Assembly: GCA_949294665.1 (NCBI GenBank)
Contig: CASFID010000052.1
Coordinates: forward strand, 62,001-126,000
Direction of reading: 5' to 3'
DNA: 64,000 nt
Source of the DNA: an uncultured Eubacteriales bacterium
GTDB lineage: Bacteria > Bacillota > Clostridia > Lachnospirales > Lachnospiraceae
The translations under genes and the position numbers were made by a program. Below the pieces are notes generated by a model. It was not told the DNA's origin. It saw only the letters and a list, made by a program, of their open reading frames with translations, and ran no database searches. Positions 8,675 through 17,902 of this stretch are shown here, piece after piece; the stretch's first letter is position 1; every line of letters starts with the position of its first letter.

Positions 8675-9355
8675 ATGAGTATTCTGGTCACAAAGAATCT
8701 GAAGAAATATTACGGGGAAAAGCCGAATATCGTGCGCGCTCTGGACGGGGTGTCGCTCACAGTTGAGGAGGGAGAGTTTGTCGCCGTTGTGGGAACAAGC
8801 GGAAGCGGCAAATCTACCCTCCTTAATATGATAGGCGGACTGGATACGCCTACGGAGGGAGAAGTGATCATAGCGGGTAAGACGCTCTCGGCGATGAATG
8901 ATGAGCGGCTGACCATCTTCCGCAGGCGGCGGATCGGATTCGTATTCCAGAATTATAATCTTGTCCCCATCTTAAATGTCTATGAGAATATCATCCTTCC
9001 TGTATCTCTGGACGGGGAAAAACCCGACGATGCTTATATCAAAGAGGTGATCCGCCTGCTGGGGATCCGGGACAAACTTACGGAAATGCCGGGTAATCTG
9101 TCCGGCGGCCAGCAGCAGAGAGCTGCGATCGCCAGGGCGCTTGCGGCAAAACCGGCCATATTATTGTGCGATGAACCCACAGGAAATCTCGACTCAAAGA
9201 CGAGCCAGGATGTGCTCGGCCTGATCCGTATGTCTGCCAGACATTTTAATCAGACGGTGGTCATGATCACCCATAATGAGGAGATCGCTCAGACAGCCGA
9301 CCGTATCATACGCATCGAAGACGGAAGGATCACAGAAAGCAGGTGGGGCGCATGA
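8675..9355 (+). CDS. ABC transporter ATP-binding protein (MacB/LolD type)
   Basis: ATPase of 226 residues that powers the FtsX-type permease encoded next. Walker A GTSGSGKST (40-48), Q-loop VFQNYNLVP, signature LSGGQQQR, Walker B ILLCDEPTGNLD and H-loop MITHNEEIA are all intact. ATG at 8675 is chosen because AAGGAG (8661-8666) is 8 nt upstream; the ATG at 8669 would be only 2 nt away. It overlaps the permease gene by ATGA. The pair resembles peptide/antibiotic-stress exporters linked to two-component systems. Confidence 0.93.
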   Translation: MSILVTKNLKKYYGEKPNIVRALDGVSLTVEEGEFVAVVGTSGSGKSTLLNMIGGLDTPTEGEVIIAGKTLSAMNDERLTIFRRRRIGFVFQNYNLVPILNVYENIILPVSLDGEKPDDAYIKEVIRLLGIRDKLTEMPGNLSGGQQQRAAIARALAAKPAILLCDEPTGNLDSKTSQDVLGLIRMSARHFNQTVVMITHNEEIAQTADRIIRIEDGRITESRWGA

Positions 9356-11817
9356 GAGACAGGCTGTCAGGAAATAACAACGGATACGCCGTACGGACTC
9401 TCGCCCGGCGCAGTATAAAAAGCAGCAGGATGCGGAATATCTTTGTGATTCTTACGATCGCATTGTCAGTAAGCCTGCTCATGGTAATGGCGCTGTTCTA
9501 TGCAGGATATAATACGGCGGCAAAGCGGCAGGCAGAAACTATGCAGCAGGTTATATACTACGGTCTGAGCGCAGAACAGTTGTCGGAGATGGCGGCGGAG
9601 GATGAGCCGACCAGCTATGTCCTCGGTATGAAGCAGGGACAGGGTGTTGAGATAGACGGGAATATGGTCTCTCCGGTCGCATATGGCAGTGAGCCGTTAA
9701 AAGACGAGGGCGTGGGACTGGAGATGATCTCTCCGATAAAAGGCAGGATGCCGGCGGAGGAAGACGAGATCCTGCTTTCGGACGTCTACTGCAGCCTGAG
9801 CGGCGTCAGCCCCGAGCCGGGCGGACAGGTTTCTTTTACCTGGCTGGACGGAACTACGGAAGAGTATACGCTCTCGGGCGTCTATCACACAGAAGGACAG
9901 CAGACAGTATATTCTGTTGTCTTTTCCGGAAAATATGCAGAGAACGGAAGCCAGTTAAAAGATGTTCCGTGGCAGGGCGCGGTCTGTCTGCGGGACGCGG
10001 AGGATATGACACGATCGGAATTTGAGGACGCGGCGTATTCTTTCGGCAGAGAGTTCGGCGTGGACAGACGCAATGTCAATATCAATGATTACTTCCTCGA
10101 AGTCCTGTCCGGCGGAGAGATGCAGACGCAGGAGGCAGTGACCGTTATCGGACTGGGGACAGGTATTCTTCTGGTCAGTGTGCTCGTCATATATAGTGTA
10201 TTCTATCTGTCCGTGGCAGGACGCGTCCGGCAGTTCGGACAGCTCCGCACGATTGGCATGACCAGGAGACAGATCCGACGGATGGTACGTATCGAGGGAC
10301 TGATACTATGCGCTGTCGGGATCCCTGCCGGGCTGGCCGTGGGCGGCCTGATCAGTTATCTGATCCGGCCGTCAGGCTGGAGCTGGCTCAATATGCTGCT
10401 TATCTCTGCATGTGTCACTGCGGCTGATATCGTCACGGTCCTGTGTTCTGTACGCCGGCCGGCGAAGATCGCAGCGTCCATATCGCCCGTCGACGCGGCA
10501 AGATATAACGGCTACAGCACAGACACAGGAGCGCCGGAACGCAGGAAACGAAAGGACGGCGAAAAGCCGGCCCGCAGGATCACTCCCGGAAGTCTCGCGG
10601 TCATGAGCAGCTTCCGAAATAAAAAGAAGACGGCGTTGACGATGATATCCCTCGGGATCGGCGGGGTGCTGTATATGCTGGCGGCATTCTACGTGAGCTC
10701 TACAGATGAAGAAGAATACGCAAGGCAGGGAGAATTTGCGTACGGTGAGTTTGTCATCAGCTACTCCTATAATCTCTCGGAGACAGCCGAATACGGGGAG
10801 ATGCAACTGAGGGTGGAACAGCCGCTGGACGATGTGCTGGCGGACCGGATCAGGGACCTGGACGGCGTGGAGGAAGTGCTGCCAGTGGAGAAAGTCCCGG
10901 TATTGTGGGAAGCCGACGGGGACAGCGGAAACGACTGGACAGGTGTTCTGAGTGAGGACCGGACCGAAAGGCTGCTTGATATGGAGCATCAGGGGCAGAT
11001 ATCCTATGCAGATATGGCAGAAAACGGCCAGATCATAGCGGTGGGCGGAGAACAATGGGAGGAAGTATACGGCTGGGAACTGGAACCCGGGGACGACGTG
11101 ACGTTTCACTGGTATGACGGGCAGGACGAGAGACAGAGAACATTTGAAGTGGCGGCCGTGGTAGACAGGGACGACTTCGTCCGGGCTTCGGATGCGCTCC
11201 CGGGAGAGCGCACACTGTCCTTCCTGATCCCTGATGCGACGATGAAAGAGATGATGGGCGGCACGGATCTGACCAGTGAGTTCGTGGTAAAGACAGATAT
11301 GGACAAGGCGGATCAGATCGAGGAGAGCCTCTGCGGCCTTCTTGAGGGATATCCATATCTCTCGCTGGATACACTGAGGGACAGGATTCTTCAGACGGAG
11401 TCTATGTTTACGCTCCTGTATTCAGTCATTGTGGGACTGAGCCTGTTCATCATCGCATTTGCCCTCATTAATCTGCTCAATACCCTGATCACCAGCATCC
11501 TGACGCGGGACCATGAGTTCGCCATGCTTCAGTCTGTGGGGATGACGCGAAGGCAGCTTGTAAAAATGCTTGGCGCCGAGGCCCTGATGATCTCGGCCGG
11601 GAATCTGTTCATAACGTTTGCGCTGGGGACTGCGGCGGGATATGTGATGATACGGATCCTGAGATACTTTGGGGCAGATTATATGAGGTTTACATTCCCC
11701 GTGTGGTTCTTCGCCGGGTATGCGGTCTTTATCGTACTTGTTCCGATACTGATCACTGTATACATGGTGAGGATGTTCCAGAGACAGACGCTGGCGGACC
11801 GGCTGAGACGACAATAG
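9352..11817 (+). CDS. FtsX-type ABC transporter permease
   Basis: Membrane partner of the preceding ATPase, 821 residues, with two FtsX-like halves. Predicted helices near residues 28-50, 263-285, 315-340 and 345-370 in the first half and 430-448, 690-715, 745-770 and 785-810 in the second; two large extracytoplasmic loops (about 50-260 and 450-690) are rich in Asp/Glu/Tyr/Trp. The cytosolic motifs GMTRRQIRRMV and GMTRRQLVKML after the second helix of each half are typical. This layout differs from 10-helix BceB bacitracin permeases. Start ATG 9352 overlaps the ATPase stop. Cargo unknown. Confidence 0.9.
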   Translation: MRDRLSGNNNGYAVRTLARRSIKSSRMRNIFVILTIALSVSLLMVMALFYAGYNTAAKRQAETMQQVIYYGLSAEQLSEMAAEDEPTSYVLGMKQGQGVEIDGNMVSPVAYGSEPLKDEGVGLEMISPIKGRMPAEEDEILLSDVYCSLSGVSPEPGGQVSFTWLDGTTEEYTLSGVYHTEGQQTVYSVVFSGKYAENGSQLKDVPWQGAVCLRDAEDMTRSEFEDAAYSFGREFGVDRRNVNINDYFLEVLSGGEMQTQEAVTVIGLGTGILLVSVLVIYSVFYLSVAGRVRQFGQLRTIGMTRRQIRRMVRIEGLILCAVGIPAGLAVGGLISYLIRPSGWSWLNMLLISACVTAADIVTVLCSVRRPAKIAASISPVDAARYNGYSTDTGAPERRKRKDGEKPARRITPGSLAVMSSFRNKKKTALTMISLGIGGVLYMLAAFYVSSTDEEEYARQGEFAYGEFVISYSYNLSETAEYGEMQLRVEQPLDDVLADRIRDLDGVEEVLPVEKVPVLWEADGDSGNDWTGVLSEDRTERLLDMEHQGQISYADMAENGQIIAVGGEQWEEVYGWELEPGDDVTFHWYDGQDERQRTFEVAAVVDRDDFVRASDALPGERTLSFLIPDATMKEMMGGTDLTSEFVVKTDMDKADQIEESLCGLLEGYPYLSLDTLRDRILQTESMFTLLYSVIVGLSLFIIAFALINLLNTLITSILTRDHEFAMLQSVGMTRRQLVKMLGAEALMISAGNLFITFALGTAAGYVMIRILRYFGADYMRFTFPVWFFAGYAVFIVLVPILITVYMVRMFQRQTLADRLRRQ

Positions 11818-11931
11818 CAGGCGAGGGGAGAGCGCAGGAAACCCCGGAATCCCGGGTAGACATAAATGTGTTGAAAATGTTACAATATGGCTTAACTACG
11901 CGGAAGAGATTCACACCGGGGGTTACAGCCT

Positions 11932-12960
11932 ATGAATAAGAAACCATACAACGACACATCCGATAACGACAGCAAAGAAGAAAACGCCAAACGGAAAAAG
12001 AGCCGCTTTCGCAATCTCAGCGAGGCGCTGTATATGGAACTGCGCGAGCACAGAAGTTCGTTTATCGTATATTTTACTCTGCGGATTCTTGTGATCGTGA
12101 TGATGATCCTGCAGCTTCTGAACCGTAATTACGAGAACGTGTTTTTGTGTGCGCTCACACTGATCCTGCTGGTAATGCCCAGTCTTGTGCAGATCACATT
12201 TAAGGTGGAACTGCCGACTACGCTTGAGATCATCATACTGATCTTTATTTTTGCGGCGGAGATACTCGGAGAGATCAGCGAATTCTACCTGGTGTTCCCT
12301 TTCTGGGATACAGTGCTGCATACGATCAATGGATTTCTCGCGGCGGCCATTGGTTTCTCTCTTGTCGACCTGCTAAACCGCAGCGAAAAAGCGGCCTTTC
12401 ATCTGTCCCCGCTCTTTATGGCGATCGTAGCTTTCTGTTTCTCTATGACGATCGGAGTCGTCTGGGAGTTCTTTGAGTTCGGGATGGATCAGATCGGAGG
12501 ATACGACATGCAGAAAGACACTGTGATCCATGCGATCCGTTCCGTCACCCTGGATCCCGCCGGACGTAATGTCCCGTATGTTATATCCGGGATTACTGAG
12601 ACCGCGGTAAACGGACGGGAACTGGGACTGGGCGGCTATCTTGACATCGGTCTGATCGACACGATGCAGGATCTGATCGTTAATTTTATCGGCGCCATTG
12701 TCTTTTCAGTGATCGGATTCTTTTTTGTTAAGAACCGGGGGCGTGGAAAAGGGATGTTCGCGGGACGCTTTATCCCGCGCCGCAAAACGGCGGACAGGGA
12801 TTTCCTCAGGATAGCGGAAAAGATCACGGAGAACGGCGATGATGTAAAAGAGGTAGTCCGCTCCAATGTGATAAAGAAAAAAATGAACGGGAAAGGTTCA
12901 ATGTCTGCGGCTGAGACGGAGCGCGAGGCGGAAGAAAAGCTCCCAGAGAAGATAGAATAA
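11932..12960 (+). CDS. polytopic membrane protein, YjdF/DUF2238-like
   Basis: Integral membrane protein of 342 residues: charged N-terminus (1-45), about six helices (45-260), then a basic/acidic cytosolic tail of about 90 residues. The segment FPFWDTVLHTINGFLAAAIGFSLVD split around WDTxLH...GF is the hallmark of the YjdF/DUF2238 group, and VVWEFFEFGMDQ is a second conserved stretch. No biochemical role is established for this family. Its 3' end overlaps the convergent downstream gene by 63 bp, and the long tail is what creates the overlap. Confidence 0.75.
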   Translation: MNKKPYNDTSDNDSKEENAKRKKSRFRNLSEALYMELREHRSSFIVYFTLRILVIVMMILQLLNRNYENVFLCALTLILLVMPSLVQITFKVELPTTLEIIILIFIFAAEILGEISEFYLVFPFWDTVLHTINGFLAAAIGFSLVDLLNRSEKAAFHLSPLFMAIVAFCFSMTIGVVWEFFEFGMDQIGGYDMQKDTVIHAIRSVTLDPAGRNVPYVISGITETAVNGRELGLGGYLDIGLIDTMQDLIVNFIGAIVFSVIGFFFVKNRGRGKGMFAGRFIPRRKTADRDFLRIAEKITENGDDVKEVVRSNVIKKKMNGKGSMSAAETEREAEEKLPEKIE

Positions 12961-13647
12961 AAAGGCTCCAAGAACGGTCGCCCCAATGTAGACAAGTATC
13001 GCGGCGGTATTTCCGATCAGGGGAACAAGATCGCGGAACAGGATCTGCTGCATCTCATAATCAGAGTTGATATAGAACATGTTGATCGTTCCACGGCCGT
13101 CCAGCGAGAGGTTGAGACATTCTGCAGCGAGACAGCAAAACAGATACAGAAAGGTGCTGTACAGGAATGGGCGCAGTGGGAACGCGGGCGTAAGGGCGCA
13201 GGGAAACACTGTCTTTCTGCAATCCCGGCGGCTGCACTCTGCAAGAAGGCGGCGAAGGAAAACGATGCCTGCCGAGACACCGAGCAGAATAAGAAGGATG
13301 TGCCACAGGTAGGAGTGCAGAGTCAGAGAAAAAAGCGGGTAATGAAGACCGCTCGTATCTGCAAACACGGCCGTCCCGCCCAGGAGGGAGTAGCTCATAA
13401 GAAAGGCGAGAGCGCTGCGGCGCAGGATCTCCCGGCGAAGCCACGGATAGGCAAGGAGTACATACATCGGGATACTGCAGAGCTGAAACGGAAGATACCA
13501 CCAGATATATGTGCCATGATTGACGGAAACGGTCAGAGTGAGCTGTTTCCATATCTCGCTTGCGAGCATGACGACTCCACAGGAGAAAAACAGGATATCG
13601 GACCTGCATGTAAAATATGTTGATGAGAATCGTTGGTTCTTCTTCAT
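12898..13647 (-). CDS. YwaF-like integral membrane protein
   Basis: Membrane protein of 249 residues with about six hydrophobic helices. WYLPFQLCSIPMYVLL resembles the helix-2 signature (LPLHLC) of the YwaF/TIGR02206 group, followed by HSYLWHILLILLG. Function unknown. ATG at 13647 follows AGAGGTGCATAA. Its last 21 codons are antisense to the end of the upstream convergent membrane-protein gene. The assignment is by motif resemblance only. Confidence 0.7.
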   Translation of the reverse strand: MKKNQRFSSTYFTCRSDILFFSCGVVMLASEIWKQLTLTVSVNHGTYIWWYLPFQLCSIPMYVLLAYPWLRREILRRSALAFLMSYSLLGGTAVFADTSGLHYPLFSLTLHSYLWHILLILLGVSAGIVFLRRLLAECSRRDCRKTVFPCALTPAFPLRPFLYSTFLYLFCCLAAECLNLSLDGRGTINMFYINSDYEMQQILFRDLVPLIGNTAAILVYIGATVLGAFLFYLLWELFFRLALRLSRRH

Positions 13648-13741
13648 TTATGCACCTCTTCCATATTATAACGCAAAAGCGGAAATGTTTATACCGGTTT
13701 GCCGTTTTTTATCCCCGGACCAGGAAAATAAGATTGACATA

Positions 13742-13758
13742 TTGTATGAAACATACAA
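13742..13758. repeat. TTGTATG-AAA-CATACAA palindrome
   Basis: Perfect 7-bp inverted repeat with a 3-bp centre, overlapping the end of a TTGACA (13735-13740); a further half-site CATACAA lies at 13784-13790. The length and symmetry suit a repressor operator. Apart from this and the elements listed next, I see nothing coding between 13648 and 14196, which is AT-rich. Confidence 0.45.
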
Positions 13759-13937
13759 AAATCTGAAAAAAATTCAGTAAAAGCATACAAAATGTCACAG
13801 GAACTCGTAAAAGCGCGGCTTTTTCGGAAAAAACGCATGAAAATTTAATAAAAGTTTATTCCGTGTAAGTTGTGAAAAAGTACAAAATGAAGTAAAAAAC
13901 CGGCATTTGACCTGGGAAAAAATAAAGCATGAAAATG

Positions 13938-13966
13938 TTGACAAATCTTAGTCCCGGGCGTAATAT
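13938..13966 (+). promoter_or_regulatory. sigma-A promoter of the F-type ATP synthase operon
   Basis: Consensus TTGACA (13938-13943), 17-bp spacer, TAATAT (13961-13966). Transcription from about 13973 gives a leader of roughly 225 nt before atpB. Confidence 0.8.
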
Positions 13967-14089
13967 TTATTCAGCTTTCCGAAATACCTGTTTTTAATAG
14001 GAAAAAATAAAGCGGGAAGGCAGTTCCTGAAGAAGGCATATCTGATCTTTTTCGGGGCGTCCGGAACTGAAAAGTGAAAAAGGATTTAA

Positions 14090-14119
14090 GGGGTTCAACG
14101 GGGAGCAACTCTTTTTTTT
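14090..14119 (+). terminator. weak terminator-like hairpin in the atp leader
   Basis: GGGGTT (14090-14095) can pair with AACTCT (14107-14112) using two G-U pairs, followed by an eight-T run to 14119. The stem is weak, so attenuation of the operon is only a possibility. Confidence 0.3.
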
Positions 14120-14196
14120 ATGCCTAAATCCGGCACACAGACAGCTCCGGCATACTCATCTAAAACCAGAGACAGAAAGATAAAGGAGGGAGCAAT

Positions 14197-14880
14197 ACGG
14201 GAAATCTGACAGAAACACTGATGGAAGAACTGAACTGCGAGACAGTGTTCACTCTTCCGGTCGTGGGAGGTATCTCCGAATCCGTGGTGGTCACATGGAT
14301 CATCATGGCGGTTCTTGTTCTGCTGTCTATTATCCTGACGAGGAACCTCAGGGTAGAAAATCCTGGCAAAGTCCAGCTCGTACTGGAAGCGGGCATAAGC
14401 TGGGCGCAGAACTTTTTTGAGGGGGTAATCGGAAAAGAAAGCCGAAGATACAGCCCTTATCTGATCACGGTACTTCTCTATCTGGCTGCAGCGAACACGC
14501 TTGCGCCGCTGTTCGGCTTTAAACCGCCGACAAAAGATCTGAACGTGACGGCAGCTCTGGCTATTATGAGCATGTGCCTGATCGAATTTTCGGGAATCCG
14601 CAAGAACGGAGTGAAACATTGGGTAAAACATTTCGCCCAGCCCATTCCGGTGGTGGCGCCGATCACAGTACTGGAGATCGTCATCCGGCCGCTGTCGCTC
14701 TGTATGCGACTCTTCGGAAACATGCTGGCCGGATTTGTGGTACTGGAGCTTTTGAAATTCTTTGTACCGCTGATCGTACCGATCCCGGTAAGTTTTTATT
14801 TTGACATTTTCGACGGTCTGCTTCAGGCATATGTATTTGTATTCCTGACAGCACTGTTCATGACCGAGGAGATGGAGTAG
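14197..14880 (+). CDS. atpB: F-type ATP synthase subunit a (probable ACG start)
   Basis: Membrane stator subunit that forms the ion half-channels against the c-ring. The essential arginine lies in LSLCMRLFGNMLAG, and five to six helices span the protein. The first ATG (14221) has no ribosome binding site, whereas AAAGGAGGG (14182-14190) is spaced 7 nt before an in-frame ACG at 14197, adding GNLTETL before MEELNCETVF; a stop codon lies in frame at 14161. I therefore place the start at the ACG (227 residues); with ATG 14221 it is 219 residues. First gene of the operon; no atpI is visible upstream. Confidence 0.9.
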   Translation, partial: TGNLTETLMEELNCETVFTLPVVGGISESVVVTWIIMAVLVLLSIILTRNLRVENPGKVQLVLEAGISWAQNFFEGVIGKESRRYSPYLITVLLYLAAANTLAPLFGFKPPTKDLNVTAALAIMSMCLIEFSGIRKNGVKHWVKHFAQPIPVVAPITVLEIVIRPLSLCMRLFGNMLAGFVVLELLKFFVPLIVPIPVSFYFDIFDGLLQAYVFVFLTALFMTEEME

Positions 14881-14978
14881 TCCCGCAGATGGCGGGAAGG
14901 GCCGTACCCGGATAAAGAGGGGAAGGCATCGGCAATTCATAACACACAAAATATGATGAAAAAAAGGAGATTAGAATC

Positions 14979-15203
14979 ATGGGAACAATTATTGCTATCG
15001 GAGCAGGTATTGCAGTATTAACAGGTATTGGAGCAGGTGTAGGTATCGGTATCGCAACGGGAAAGGCTACAGAGGCGATTGCAAGACAGCCTGAGGCAGA
15101 GGGTAAGATCAGCAAGAACCTGATCCTCGGATGTGCGCTTGCAGAGGCAACAGCTATCTACGGTTTCATCATCGGACTTCTGATCATCATCCTTCTTCAG
15201 TAA
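14979..15203 (+). CDS. atpE: F-type ATP synthase subunit c
   Basis: Rotor-ring hairpin of 74 residues with two helices joined by the ARQPEAEGK loop. The ion-carrying carboxylate is E56 in [12 protein letters not shown]. At the positions that bind Na+ in the Ilyobacter c-ring, Q32 is replaced by I23 and S66 by A57, while the tyrosine is kept (Y61); this points to proton coupling, though that is an inference from known structures. It lies 98 nt after atpB with its own ribosome binding site (AAAAAGGAG). Confidence 0.95.
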   Translation: MGTIIAIGAGIAVLTGIGAGVGIGIATGKATEAIARQPEAEGKISKNLILGCALAEATAIYGFIIGLLIIILLQ

Positions 15204-15252
15204 TGACAATGGCAGAATTTAGAGACGATAACATGAAAGGTGGGGTTAAAAG

Positions 15253-15753
15253 GTGATCTCAATAGACTTGAACCTTGTCTGGACCATAATCAACCTTGTT
15301 GTTCTTTATCTTTTGCTGAGACATTTCCTCATCGGCCCCGTGATGAATATCATGGAGCAGCGGAAACAGATGATAGATGATGGATTTAAGAATGCAGAGG
15401 CGGCACAGGCGGATGCCAACAGGCTGAAACAGGAGTATGAGACAGCTTTAAGCGGAGCAAAGCAGGAATCTGTACAGCTTATAGAGGATGCAAGAAAAAG
15501 TGCGAAAGCTGAGTATGACCGTATCGTAAACGAAGCGGGAGAGAAAGCAGACACTATGATCGAATCCGCGAAAGAGAATGTGCGCATCGAGCGTGAGCAG
15601 ACGATGAAAGAACTGAAGTCACAGATCGCAGGGCTTGCCGCTGCATCAGCGGCGAAGATCATTGGCGGCAATGCGGATGATAAGGAGAGCCGGGATCTGT
15701 ACGAGCAGTTCCTGAAAGAAGCAGGTGAGGACGATGGCAATGCAGACAAATAA
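15253..15753 (+). CDS. atpF: F-type ATP synthase subunit b
   Basis: Peripheral stalk subunit of 166 residues: membrane helix at about 8-28 (LVWTIINLVVLYLLLRHFLIGP), then a long charged coiled coil to the C-terminus. The start is GTG at 15253 with AAAGGTGGGG upstream. The last 20 nt overlap the delta-subunit gene, so the two are probably translationally coupled. Confidence 0.94.
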   Translation: MISIDLNLVWTIINLVVLYLLLRHFLIGPVMNIMEQRKQMIDDGFKNAEAAQADANRLKQEYETALSGAKQESVQLIEDARKSAKAEYDRIVNEAGEKADTMIESAKENVRIEREQTMKELKSQIAGLAAASAAKIIGGNADDKESRDLYEQFLKEAGEDDGNADK

Positions 15754-16267
15754 TGAAATACGCTGTTCTTCTACTGCGGTCTCATACGGGAAAGTTCTTT
15801 TTGAACTGAATATTCCCGAGGAGAGTGTAAGAAAGACACGCGAGATATTAGATGCTGTTCCGCAGCTTTCCGATCTGTTCATGAATCCTACGGTCGCCCA
15901 GAAGAAGAAAATGGCAGTCATCGACAGAGTATTTCCGGAAGATATGAGAAACTTCCTGAAGACGGCATGCAAGTATCACAGGATGGACCTTATGGACGAG
16001 ATCTTCGCGGCATATGACAGATGCCGGGACGAGGAGGATAAAGTCCTGAAAGCCGTGCTGACATGTACTGTCGAGCCGGATGAAGAACAGAAAAAGGGAA
16101 TGGAAAGCTTCCTGTGCAGAAAGTATGGAGCCCGGAAAGCGCAGATCGAAGTGCGGCACGACGCGGATCTGCTGGGCGGATTTATTCTCCGCGCGGGCAG
16201 CGACGAGTATGACTGGAGCATGAAAGGACGTCTGGACAGACTTACACAGACTCTGGGCGGACACTGA
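15734..16267 (+). CDS. atpH: F-type ATP synthase subunit delta
   Basis: Links the top of F1 to the b-stalk. About 177 residues; shows the N-terminal helical domain (AVSYGKVLFELNI) and the C-terminal DADLLGGFILRAGSDEYDWSMKGRLDRL typical of OSCP/delta (here cited in parts). AGGTGAGG precedes ATG 15734; ATG 15740 is equally possible, and a GTG at 15725 less so. Confidence 0.92.
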   Translation: MAMQTNNEIRCSSTAVSYGKVLFELNIPEESVRKTREILDAVPQLSDLFMNPTVAQKKKMAVIDRVFPEDMRNFLKTACKYHRMDLMDEIFAAYDRCRDEEDKVLKAVLTCTVEPDEEQKKGMESFLCRKYGARKAQIEVRHDADLLGGFILRAGSDEYDWSMKGRLDRLTQTLGGH

Positions 16268-16320
16268 TAATAAGGCTGCATCAGAAGTCTTACTCTTAAT
16301 TTAACCTGGAGGTGAACAAG

Positions 16321-17832
16321 GTGAGTTCAATCAACTCAGATGAGATTATCTCTATACTCCGAGAGGAGATAGAGAATTTTGATACAATGAGCAAAGACAG
16401 TGAAGTCGGAACTGTCGTCTCAGTAGGTGACGGGATTGCTACGATCTATGGGATCGACCACGCCATGTACGGAGAGATCATCACATTCGAGACCGGGCTT
16501 AAGGGAATGGTCCAGGATATCCGCAAAGATGAGATCGGATGTATCCTTTTCGGAAGTGATACGGAGATCCGTGAGGGCACGAAAGTATCCCGCACAGGAA
16601 AAAAAGCCGGCGTACCTGTCGGTGAAGCATATATAGGAAGAGTCGTCAATGCACTCGGCGAGGCAATTGACGGACGGGGCGAGATCAAAGCAGATGATTA
16701 CCGCCCGATCGAGCAGGAGGCTCCGGGAATCATTGACAGAAAGTCTGTCAGCGTTCCGATGGAGACCGGGATCCTGTCTATCGACGCGATGTTCCCGATC
16801 GGCCGTGGGCAGCGTGAGCTGATCATAGGAGACCGTCAGACAGGAAAGACATCTATCGCGATGGACACGATCCTGAACCAGAAAGGAAAAGATGTGATCT
16901 GTGTCTATGTTGCGATCGGACAGAAAGCGTCTACGGTGGCAAAGGTAGTAAATACGCTGAAGACACACGGAGCTATGGATTATACGATCGTGGTATCCTC
17001 CACGGCAAGCGACTGTGCGCCGCTGCAGTATATTGCTCCTTATGCGGGGACGTCGATGGCAGAATACTTTATGTATCAGGGCAAAGATGTATTGATCGTA
17101 TACGACGATCTGTCCAAACATGCGGTCGCATACCGTGCGCTGTCTCTTCTTCTCGGACGTTCTCCGGGACGTGAGGCATATCCGGGAGATGTATTCTATC
17201 TCCACTCAAGGCTGCTGGAGCGCTCCAGCCGTCTGAGCGATGAGAAAGGCGGCGGTTCCATTACGGCTCTGCCGATCATTGAAACACAGGCGGGAGATGT
17301 ATCCGCTTATATTCCGACCAATGTAATTTCTATTACTGACGGCCAGATCTTCCTGGAGAGCGGTCTTTTCGCATCAGGTATGAGACCGGCGGTCAATGTA
17401 GGTCTTTCCGTATCCCGTGTGGGTGGTGCGGCGCAGACCAAAGCTATGAAGAAAGCGTCCGGAAGTATCCGTATCGATCTGGCGCAGTACAGAGAGATGG
17501 AAGTGTTTACGCAGTTCAGTTCTGATCTGGATCCTGCAACGAAAGAACAGCTTGAATACGGAAGCGGACTGATGGAGCTGTTGAAACAGCCGCTGTATCA
17601 TCCACTGTCCCTGCATGAGAAGGTTATTACCCTCTGTGCGGCGACACATAAAGTACTCCTGGGAATCGATAAGAAGAAGATCAAGCAGTTCCAGTCAGAT
17701 ATGCTTACTTATTTTGGCACTGCGCATCCGGAGATCGGGCAGGAGATCGAAGAAAAGAAAGTGCTGTCTGACGAGCTGATCGAAAAGATCGTGGAGACTG
17801 CCAGGGAATATAAAGCAACAGTTCAGCTATAG
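16321..17832 (+). CDS. atpA: F-type ATP synthase subunit alpha
   Basis: Non-catalytic nucleotide-binding F1 subunit, 503 residues. Walker A is GDRQTGKTS, and the family signature [17 protein letters not shown] is present. GTG 16321 is preferred to GTG 16312 because GGAGGTG at 16308-16314 is the ribosome binding site and overlaps the earlier codon. A 70-nt spacer containing a dispersed repeat separates it from atpG. Confidence 0.96.
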   Translation: MSSINSDEIISILREEIENFDTMSKDSEVGTVVSVGDGIATIYGIDHAMYGEIITFETGLKGMVQDIRKDEIGCILFGSDTEIREGTKVSRTGKKAGVPVGEAYIGRVVNALGEAIDGRGEIKADDYRPIEQEAPGIIDRKSVSVPMETGILSIDAMFPIGRGQRELIIGDRQTGKTSIAMDTILNQKGKDVICVYVAIGQKASTVAKVVNTLKTHGAMDYTIVVSSTASDCAPLQYIAPYAGTSMAEYFMYQGKDVLIVYDDLSKHAVAYRALSLLLGRSPGREAYPGDVFYLHSRLLERSSRLSDEKGGGSITALPIIETQAGDVSAYIPTNVISITDGQIFLESGLFASGMRPAVNVGLSVSRVGGAAQTKAMKKASGSIRIDLAQYREMEVFTQFSSDLDPATKEQLEYGSGLMELLKQPLYHPLSLHEKVITLCAATHKVLLGIDKKKIKQFQSDMLTYFGTAHPEIGQEIEEKKVLSDELIEKIVETAREYKATVQL

Positions 17833-17835
17833 GAC

Positions 17836-17874
17836 AGCACGAGAGTGCGTCTTTGCGAATGGAGCGGGCTGAAC
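17836..17874 (+). repeat. dispersed intergenic repeat, copy inside the atp operon
   Basis: GCAC-GAGA-GTGC hairpin followed by TTTGCGAATGG and GCGGGCTGAAC. The same layout recurs at 20789-20828, 21051-21083 and 59332-59370. It lies between atpA and atpG without disturbing either gene. Confidence 0.6.
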
Positions 17875-17902
17875 GGAGATTTAAAAAAGAGCAGGTGATA
17901 AC

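Noticed and set aside
11703..11939. Frame between the permease and the membrane protein gene
   Set aside because: It is mostly an out-of-frame shadow of the permease end, without a ribosome binding site.
14121..14210. Short frame starting MPKSGTQTAP as a possible AtpI
   Set aside because: It is hydrophilic and overlaps the atpB ribosome binding site, whereas AtpI is a two-helix membrane protein.
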